Positions 59,120 to 64,000 of a DNA stretch of 64,000 nt are shown one piece after another. Position numbers and translations under genes: made by a program. The stretch covers positions 1 to 64,000 of the forward strand of contig NZ_JAODAB010000016.1 in NCBI RefSeq assembly GCF_025336485.1, read 5' to 3'. Under the pieces are notes generated by a model, which was not told the DNA's origin, did not search any database, and worked only from the letters and a program-made list of their open reading frames with translations. This DNA comes from Pseudomonas citri (GTDB lineage Bacteria; Pseudomonadota; Gammaproteobacteria; Pseudomonadales; Pseudomonadaceae). How positions within the stretch are numbered: the stretch's first letter is position 1; each line of letters opens with the position of its first letter.

Positions 59120-59509
59120 GAATTCCTCGCCAAAACCGGGGGCATTGCGATGCCTCCAACCATAAGCCCCGCGGCGCGGGATTCAATGACCACAGCGCTC
59201 AACGGGGTTGACGACCACGCTCAGACGAACGGTAGCGAGCTATCGGGTTAACCGATTCAGGAGAGCGAGCTGTCTAGCAAAAGGGCCGGCAAGAAGGTGG
59301 CAATAGGCCTCATACCGTTCTGATAGCAAAAAGCGTCAAGCTCATACAAATTGGATCTAAACCAAGGCCTCCGGGCCCCCTAATGTAATCCTTGTACAAG
59401 CGAGTCGTCGGGTTTTGCCGAGACACTTGTCAGACAGGAAGTGCAACGCCAGCCGTCATGGAGATATGCAGGTTGGCCTTCAGGAAATAACAAAAAAGGC
59501 GGGTCAGCC
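59120..59509. other. 390-bp gap upstream of the thiolase operon
   Basis: The region must hold the thiolase promoter. CTTGTACAAG (59391-59400) is a perfect 10-bp palindrome, possibly a GntR/TetR-type operator. Otherwise no feature is seen until the small ORF at 59510. Confidence 0.45.
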
Positions 59510-59605
59510 ATGTTCAAGCATTCGAAAGTTCGTCAAGCCGGACTCATTCTCTTCGCCACGACACTGCTGTTGATTTTGCCGAATATCCCCAAGATGATCG
59601 GCTGA
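59510..59605 (+). CDS. Possible 31-residue membrane microprotein
   Basis: The ORF reads MFKHSKVRQAGLILFATTLLL (shortened) and ends IPKMIG: a basic N-terminus, one hydrophobic helix, and a short charged tail. AAGGCGGG precedes the ATG by about seven bases. This is the typical form of a small inner-membrane protein. No homology can be shown here, so it may be chance, though GC-third-position use looks coding-like. Confidence 0.4.
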   Translation: MFKHSKVRQAGLILFATTLLLILPNIPKMIG

Positions 59606-59703
59606 GGCCCGTGCGCCAGCACCTGCGCCCTCAAAAAACCTGACGGTCGCGTTGTTCGAGCCGTGGTGGCTGTGCCAATCTTTGCGCCCCCCTCTCGACA
59701 TGG

Positions 59704-60528
59704 ATGGCGATTCAGTTGAAAACTCTCATAGTGTTCGGGGCGTTGCTGCTCAGCACGCCCCTGTATGCCGCGCAACTGGTGATGGAGCTCGGCTCGACGA
59801 CGCGCACCTGGCAAACCGAAGAATTGCTCAAGCATCCGGAAGCCCGGACGGTCGAGATTCCTGAAGACGTTTCCTACAAGAAGCCGATGAGTTATCGCGC
59901 CGTACCGTTGACGGCGTTGCTGACAGGCATTAAGCCGGACGATCATCTGCAAGCCGTCGCCTCGGACGGCTTCGCCGCCGAAATGCCTGCGGCGCCACTG
60001 CTCAACACCCGCGGCGCCCGGGCCTGGCTGGCCATCGAGGATCCTGCCAAGCCATGGCCACCGTTGGGTGAAGGCAAGCACAGTGCCGGGCCGTTCTATC
60101 TGGTCTGGACGGATCCGCAGGCCAGCCATATCAGCCCGGAACAATGGCCGTACGCGGTGGCGACGATCAAGCGTCTGTCAGCCGTGGCTGACCGTTTCCC
60201 GGCCTTGCTGCCGGCGCCCAACCTGGCCAAGGACGATCCGGTCAACAAAGGGTTCGAGCTGTTCCAGAAAAACTGGCTGGCGTGCCATCGGCTCAACGGC
60301 GCGGGTGATGCACAGTTCGGCCCGGACCTGAACGTCCCCTTCAACCCGACCGAATACTTCTCGGCAGGTTTCCTCAAGCGCTACATCCGCGACCCACAGG
60401 GCCTGCGTCACTGGCCACAAGGCAAGATGCCGGGGTTCTCGGCGGCGGTGCTGCCGGATTCGGAGCTGGATTTGCTGGTGGGGTATTTGAAGCATATGGC
60501 GGGACGCAAGCAGCCGTTGAAGCCATAA
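59704..60528 (+). CDS. Exported cytochrome c-like protein with altered heme motif
   Basis: A 274-residue periplasmic protein with a signal peptide (MAIQLKTLIVFGALLLSTPLYA). The first part (25-170) resembles molybdopterin-oxidoreductase-type (sulfite-oxidase-like) fragments such as YRAVPLTALL and SDGFAAEMP. The C-terminal part is a class I cytochrome c: KGFELFQKNWLACHRLNGAG and GKMPGFSAAVLPDSEL (Met ligand). In place of CxxCH it has WLACH: Trp191 for the first cysteine. One base (TGG vs TGC) separates it from a normal site. Either heme is held by one thioether or it is lost. Confidence 0.75.
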   Translation: MAIQLKTLIVFGALLLSTPLYAAQLVMELGSTTRTWQTEELLKHPEARTVEIPEDVSYKKPMSYRAVPLTALLTGIKPDDHLQAVASDGFAAEMPAAPLLNTRGARAWLAIEDPAKPWPPLGEGKHSAGPFYLVWTDPQASHISPEQWPYAVATIKRLSAVADRFPALLPAPNLAKDDPVNKGFELFQKNWLACHRLNGAGDAQFGPDLNVPFNPTEYFSAGFLKRYIRDPQGLRHWPQGKMPGFSAAVLPDSELDLLVGYLKHMAGRKQPLKP

Positions 60529-60639
60529 GTTCGCTTGGCTTGCTTGCGATGGGCTTCTACACCCGGAAAGACCGCGTCGCCTGCACGCGGGCAAGCCTCG
60601 CCACAGATTGATCCCCTCGCCACGTTGAATGCGGCGCCG

Positions 60640-61422
60640 CTATTGCTGCGGTGTCTCGACCAGCTTGGCGTGTATCTGTTCGCAACCGCCACCGCGCTGC
60701 AACCCACGCACCGGGCAGGCGTCCAGGTAATCCAGGCCCACGGCCAGTTTCAGGTGCCGCTCCGGGCGGGCCAGTTGGTGAGTGACGTCGAAGCTGTACC
60801 AGGCGCCGTCGAACCAGGCCTCAGCCCAGGCATGGCTCGTCAAGTGGGCGCTCTGCTCGCTGAACAGATACCCCGACACATACCGCGCTGGAATGCCCAG
60901 GCTGCGAGCACAGGCCAGGAATGCATGGGCATGGTCCTGGCAAACCCCGCTACGACCGGCAAAGGCCTGGGCCGCGCGGGTCTCGATTGTCGTGACGCCA
61001 GGGGTGTAGGTCATGTGCTGGTTCAGCCCGTGCATCAGGTCGATCAGTGCCGTGCGATTGCGACGCTGCTTGCATTGTTGCGCGGTAAAGGCTCGAAGGG
61101 GCTCGTCCGCCTCGGTTAACCGGGTGAATCGCAAGAACGGCAGCGCCGACTGACTTTCATGCTCGGCTTCGCACAGCGGGTCGATGTCCACCTGGCCACG
61201 GGCGCCGATGATGATCGTCTCGTGGGGTTCGTCCAGGGTCAGTACATGCAGGATATTGCCGAACGGATCCAACTGCGCCCGCACCGGCCGCGGCAGGTCG
61301 AGTTGCCAGCTCAACACCTGTTGGCGCTCGCTGTCGCGGGGCGTCAGGCGCAGGTACTGGATACTGGCTTGAACCTGGCCGGCATAGTGGTAGGCCGTTT
61401 CGTGACTGATCGTAAGTCTCAT
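60640..61422 (-). CDS. Transglutaminase-like superfamily protein
   Basis: A 260-residue cytosolic protein. Residues 1-75 form the beta-rich N-terminal domain of this bacterial group (ISHETAYHYAGQVQASIQYLRLTPR). The catalytic set is Cys in GVCQDHAHAFLACARSLGIPARYVSGYL, His in TSHAWAEAWF and Asp in SFDVTHQ. Such proteins often sit in clusters with alpha-E and circularly permuted ATP-grasp proteins. None lies inside the window here. Function likely protease- or amidase-like. Confidence 0.85.
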   Translation of the reverse strand: MRLTISHETAYHYAGQVQASIQYLRLTPRDSERQQVLSWQLDLPRPVRAQLDPFGNILHVLTLDEPHETIIIGARGQVDIDPLCEAEHESQSALPFLRFTRLTEADEPLRAFTAQQCKQRRNRTALIDLMHGLNQHMTYTPGVTTIETRAAQAFAGRSGVCQDHAHAFLACARSLGIPARYVSGYLFSEQSAHLTSHAWAEAWFDGAWYSFDVTHQLARPERHLKLAVGLDYLDACPVRGLQRGGGCEQIHAKLVETPQQ

Positions 61423-61460
61423 ATGACCTCCTGGCAGGACTCGTGGATAGCGGGGCCGCT

Positions 61461-61545
61461 ATCGCGAGCAAGCTTTGCTCCCACAGCTTCTGAGCTGAGT
61501 CCGTACTCCCGCAAATCACTTGTGGGAGCAAAGCTTGCTCGCGAT
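61461..61545. repeat. Perfect 25-bp REPIN
   Basis: The 25 bases 61461-61485 (ATCGCGAGCAAGCTTTGCTC at the start) are perfectly inverted at 61521-61545. The loop is 35 bases. REP variant GCGAGCAAGC, a second subtype besides the GCGGGCAAGC units near pabB. Confidence 0.88.
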
Positions 61546-61580
61546 GGCGATGGGTCAGCCGGATCGTCGGCCCGAACATG

Positions 61581-61607
61581 AAAACGGCCGACACTAAGGT
61601 CGGCCGT
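61581..61607 (-). terminator. Terminator of the rraB-like gene
   Basis: On the minus strand ACGGCCGAC (61607 to 61599) pairs with GTCGGCCGT (61592 to 61584) around a 6-base loop and is followed by TTT. Located 23 bp past the stop codon. The T-run is short. Confidence 0.65.
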
Positions 61608-61629
61608 CGCTGCGGTTGCGTGAAGGGTA

Positions 61630-61974
61630 TCAGGCTTGCAGGCGCCGGATCTCCTGCTTGACGCCCCAGCCTTCGATAACGCCGCCCAAGGGCTCGACCA
61701 CCGCCTCGAAATCTTGTTCGAAATCGCCAATATCATCGTATGTGGCGTACATCACCCGACTCAGTTCCAACGACCAGGCACCGTCATCTCGTGCACTGAT
61801 CTGGGCATTGAGCGATTCGCCCCGAAGAAAATGGCCTGCCGCCCTACGCGCCCGCTCCTCGTCGGGGAAAATGGCGTAGAACTCGATGGGATGAAATCGG
61901 GAAAAATCGAAACCGCCTTCTTTCATGCGGCGCAGCACGCTGGTGCTGATGTCTTCTTGATAGGCTGTGCTCAT
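61630..61974 (-). CDS. rraB: RraB-like (ribonuclease E inhibitor) family protein
   Basis: A 114-residue cytosolic protein with an alpha-beta fold. FHPIEFYAIFPDEERARRAAGHFLRGES and DGAWSLELSRVMYATYDDIGDFEQDFEAVVEPLGG match the RraB family as I know it in pseudomonads: a ferredoxin-like inhibitor of RNase E. The C-terminal acidic strip (DDIGDFEQDFE) fits RNase E binding. AGGAGG precedes ATG 61974. The functional link to RNase E is inferred. Confidence 0.65.
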   Translation of the reverse strand: MSTAYQEDISTSVLRRMKEGGFDFSRFHPIEFYAIFPDEERARRAAGHFLRGESLNAQISARDDGAWSLELSRVMYATYDDIGDFEQDFEAVVEPLGGVIEGWGVKQEIRRLQA

Positions 61975-62176
61975 GAAACGTCCTCCTGAAAACCAATGGA
62001 TAGACTTTCCGTCTTCCCGCGCGAGCAACCCGCAGGCTGGACGCGATACGGCATGAATAACCGTTGGGACACAAGCATGTAGCTGACAAGACCGGACCTG
62101 AGCGATCCTTTCGCTGATCTCAGTTGCAGAGTAGCCTCAAGTCGTCACCACTGCCAAGCGGGGCCAGACACCGACT

Positions 62177-62413
62177 TCATGAAATCGGCGTAATGCTGAT
62201 GATTTCGATGCTGTGCTGGGACTTGAGGTTCTTGACGGTCGGCTCCGGGGTGCGACCTTCCAGGTCGTTGAGATCCAGTTGCGCGGGCACTGGAAGCAGC
62301 CTTTCGCGAATCCATTGTGCAGCCTGTTCCATCGTGGGCTCCTGTTCATAGTCGAACTGCTCGGCGAGGGTCTCGCCGTGATCATCAACGAAAGTGATTT
62401 CCCACTTTTGCAT
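62177..62413 (-). CDS. Small conserved-looking hypothetical protein
   Basis: A 78-residue acidic protein: MQKWEITFVDDHGETLAEQFDY, then QAAQWIRERLLPVPAQLDLNDLEGRTPEPTVKNL. It has an N-terminal beta hairpin and a helix, no signal or membrane segment. Not recognised. The ribosome binding site GAGGAGACAGCG precedes it closely. No operon partner. Confidence 0.65.
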   Translation of the reverse strand: MQKWEITFVDDHGETLAEQFDYEQEPTMEQAAQWIRERLLPVPAQLDLNDLEGRTPEPTVKNLKSQHSIEIISITPIS

Positions 62414-62507
62414 CGCTGTCTCCTCGATCGATTCAGAACCTGGCTTACCTCTATCTCGACATTGCAGGCTGAATAATCGTTCCGCTGAGTCGTTGGGCGC
62501 CCTTATG

Positions 62508-62534
62508 AAAAAACCGCCTCGCGGGCGGTCTTTT
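62508..62534 (-). terminator. Terminator of the START-domain gene
   Basis: On the minus strand ACCGCC (62529 to 62524) pairs with GGCGGT (62518 to 62513) around a GC-rich loop and is followed by six T residues (62508-62513). It lies 14 bp after the stop codon at 62549. Confidence 0.82.
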
Positions 62535-62548
62535 CATACAGTCGTCGA

Positions 62549-63157
62549 TTACTTCTCGGCGCGCTCCCTCAAGGACTTCAGGGTATTGAACGGCGCATCC
62601 ACCACGAATTTGTTGGCCAGCCAGGATGGAACATCACCACCCGGCTCAGTGTGGACCTGGTAGACCACTTCGACCTGGCCCGCGCCCTTGGGAGTGAACT
62701 TCCAGAACCCGTCGACCTGGGTCACGCGCACAAAACCCTTTTCCTCGGGCAGGTAAGTCGGCACACCCTTGAGGTGCCGAGTCAGACTGCCATCGGCGCC
62801 TTCTTCCGTGGTGACCTCCAACACCGAGTCACGGGAAGTGACCGGCCATGGTGTGTTGAACTGGGTGTAGGTCCAGCTCTTGTTGGTTTCATGCTTGAGC
62901 AGCTTCTGGCTCCTGCACTCATGAATCCAGGCGCAGGCTCCGGGAACGTCTTCCTGCAGCGCCCGCAGCTTTTCCAAGCTGGTTTTCATGACGGTCACGC
63001 CTCGGTAGGCCTTGTATTTGGAGCCGGCCACTTCACTGAGGGACACCTTGATACCATCCTGTTCCTTGGCGACTTGCCAGTCTTCGGCCTGGGCAGCGGC
63101 CGTGGCCAACAAGGCAGTCAACCCACACAGCACAGCCATACGATGCAGCGAACCCAT
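62549..63157 (-). CDS. Exported START-domain lipid-binding protein
   Basis: A 202-residue periplasmic protein with a signal peptide (MGSLHRMAVLCGLTALLATAAAQA). The mature part follows the START fold: EDWQVAKEQDGIKVSLSEVAGSKYKAYRG, HECRSQKLLKHETNKSWTYTQFNTPWPVTSRDSVL, and VDGFWKFTPKGAGQVEVVYQVHTEPGGDVPSWL. START domains bind lipids or other hydrophobic ligands. Start 63157 has AAGGAAAA upstream; 63178 would extend past it. Confidence 0.85.
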   Translation of the reverse strand: MGSLHRMAVLCGLTALLATAAAQAEDWQVAKEQDGIKVSLSEVAGSKYKAYRGVTVMKTSLEKLRALQEDVPGACAWIHECRSQKLLKHETNKSWTYTQFNTPWPVTSRDSVLEVTTEEGADGSLTRHLKGVPTYLPEEKGFVRVTQVDGFWKFTPKGAGQVEVVYQVHTEPGGDVPSWLANKFVVDAPFNTLKSLRERAEK

Positions 63158-63210
63158 AGTCTTTTCCTTATTGTCCAAGTTCGTTCATTTGAATGCCGTT
63201 CATTGCGCCA

Positions 63211-63465
63211 TTACGCAGCCGTGATTTGCTCCCACCAACCGATCAGCCGGATGGCCTCTTCGCTGCTGTTGCCGCAGACCTCGATGTCGGCCTGGAAACC
63301 CGAGCACACCGCCGGGCGTTCTGGCTGGCCAAAGATCTGGCACAGGTTATCGACCGACAACTGCACGCAACGTTCGCCCGCAGGCTTGCCTTGGGGCATT
63401 CCCGGAATGGACGAGCTGATGGAAGGGGCAATGCAACACGCGCCACAGCCTTCACGGCATTTCAT
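63211..63465 (-). CDS. YkgJ-family cysteine cluster protein
   Basis: An 84-residue protein. Eight cysteines in the YkgJ arrangement (CREGCGACC, GERCVQL, LCQIFGQPERPAVCSGF, EVCGNS) imply bound zinc or an iron-sulfur cluster. The family is widespread and mostly untested. It lies 53 bp upstream of the START-domain gene, so they may be co-transcribed. Confidence 0.88.
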   Translation of the reverse strand: MKCREGCGACCIAPSISSSIPGMPQGKPAGERCVQLSVDNLCQIFGQPERPAVCSGFQADIEVCGNSSEEAIRLIGWWEQITAA

Positions 63466-63607
63466 GACGACAACATCCTCACGGCAGGTAATGGTTGGTA
63501 ACGGGACACAGAGTAACGGCTAAAACAGTTGTTTTAAATTACCGTCGGCGTGTTTTTTCCCCACGATCGGATGACTGAACAGTCAGCGACGAACAACATC
63601 CCCTGGC

Positions 63608-64000
63608 TTACTGCTTGAACTCGATGTCCAGCGCCGCGCCTTCCACTTCATAACGCTCCTGGTTACGCAATGGCAGTTGCATTTCGTTGCTCAGCAAACG
63701 GCCATTGAGTTGGAACGGCCCGGGCTTCTCCCCGAACATCGACGGCAATAAAGGTTCGCGCTTGGACATCGACACTTTGCCGGGGGGCTGGAGTTGTTCG
63801 ACCATGTCCCGGGGCAAGCTCAGATCCAGCTTGGCCGGTGGTAGAGGCGTCTGGGCGATCTCATGGGCAGATTGGCTCTTGGACGCAATCGGCGCTCGTT
63901 TCTTCGCCGTGGCAGCGGCTTTCTTGGCCGGTGTCTTTTTAACGACCGCCGGCTTTCCAGGTGCTTTTTTCGTGACCTGGGCCGACGGCTTCTCCGATGC
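63608..64000 (-). CDS. C-terminal part of a Lys/Ala-rich protein (cut by the window edge)
   Basis: The frame is open to position 64000 and gives 130 residues. The first part visible is a lysine/alanine/proline linker (TKKAPGKPAVVKKTPAKKAA), followed by LDLSLPRDMVEQLQPPG and a beta-rich end (NGRLLSNEMQLPLRNQERYEVEGAALDIEFKQ). The linker suggests a periplasmic or DNA-associated protein with a separate N-terminal domain. Not recognised. The start is outside the window; an internal ATG at 63817 has no reason to be used. Confidence 0.7.
   Translation of the reverse strand, partial: ASEKPSAQVTKKAPGKPAVVKKTPAKKAAATAKKRAPIASKSQSAHEIAQTPLPPAKLDLSLPRDMVEQLQPPGKVSMSKREPLLPSMFGEKPGPFQLNGRLLSNEMQLPLRNQERYEVEGAALDIEFKQ

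Overview
The window is chromosomal DNA of a Pseudomonas, most likely of the P. fluorescens group. The evidence is the GC-rich coding, the canonical pseudomonad methylcitrate operon with AcnD and PrpF, the soxR/monooxygenase pair, and the many REP/REPIN repeats of the type GCGGGCAAGCCTTGCTCCCACA. The left edge holds two tandem rRNA-type promoters on the minus strand, so a 16S rRNA operon should start just outside the window.

Layout. Positions 0.3-6.2 kb carry transporters (RhtA-like, LysE-like), an M24B aminopeptidase, two lipoproteins, and a divergent soxR/monooxygenase pair around a SoxR box. Positions 6.2-13.1 kb hold the propionate (2-methylcitrate) operon GntR-prpB-prpC-acnD-prpF, with two copies of a GntR-type operator in front. 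Positions 13.2-16.3 kb hold a three-gene retropepsin / inactive transglutaminase-7TM / ATP-grasp ligase operon. Then come pabB, cysH, an NCS1 transporter with a hydantoin-racemase-like enzyme, a LysR/SDR pair, a HAD hydrolase and a hybrid histidine kinase (to 28.4 kb).

Positions 28.5-36 kb are the accessory zone. A zincin-like protein, a LysE exporter and an AraC regulator lie between two copies of a conserved promoter/leader element. The second copy runs into a strongly structured RNA leader and a small 92-residue protein. Next come a methyltransferase and an AT-rich island of three genes: a BrnT-like protein, a HEPN (Swt1-type) protein and a DUF5343 protein. This island is the best candidate for an undescribed defence or toxin-antitoxin system.

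Positions 36-50 kb return to core-like DNA. They hold a DeoR regulator with a Tat-exported HAD phosphatase, an operon with a fatty-acid hydroxylase and a SUKH protein, trmK, and a catabolic cluster (2-hydroxyacid dehydrogenase, SDR, FAH-family hydrolase, MFS transporter, AraC regulator). At 50.6-52.1 kb a TacA/TacT-type toxin-antitoxin pair and an integrase remnant lie beside tRNA-Ser(GGA), which marks an eroded integration site. Positions 52.4-64 kb hold a crotonase, plsC (its terminator is split by a small inverted-repeat element), corA, a glutamine amidotransferase, a beta-oxidation pair whose FadB-like protein has lost its NAD-binding domain, a cytochrome c-like protein with a changed heme motif, a transglutaminase-like protein, rraB-like, START-domain and cysteine-cluster genes, and a partial gene at the right edge.
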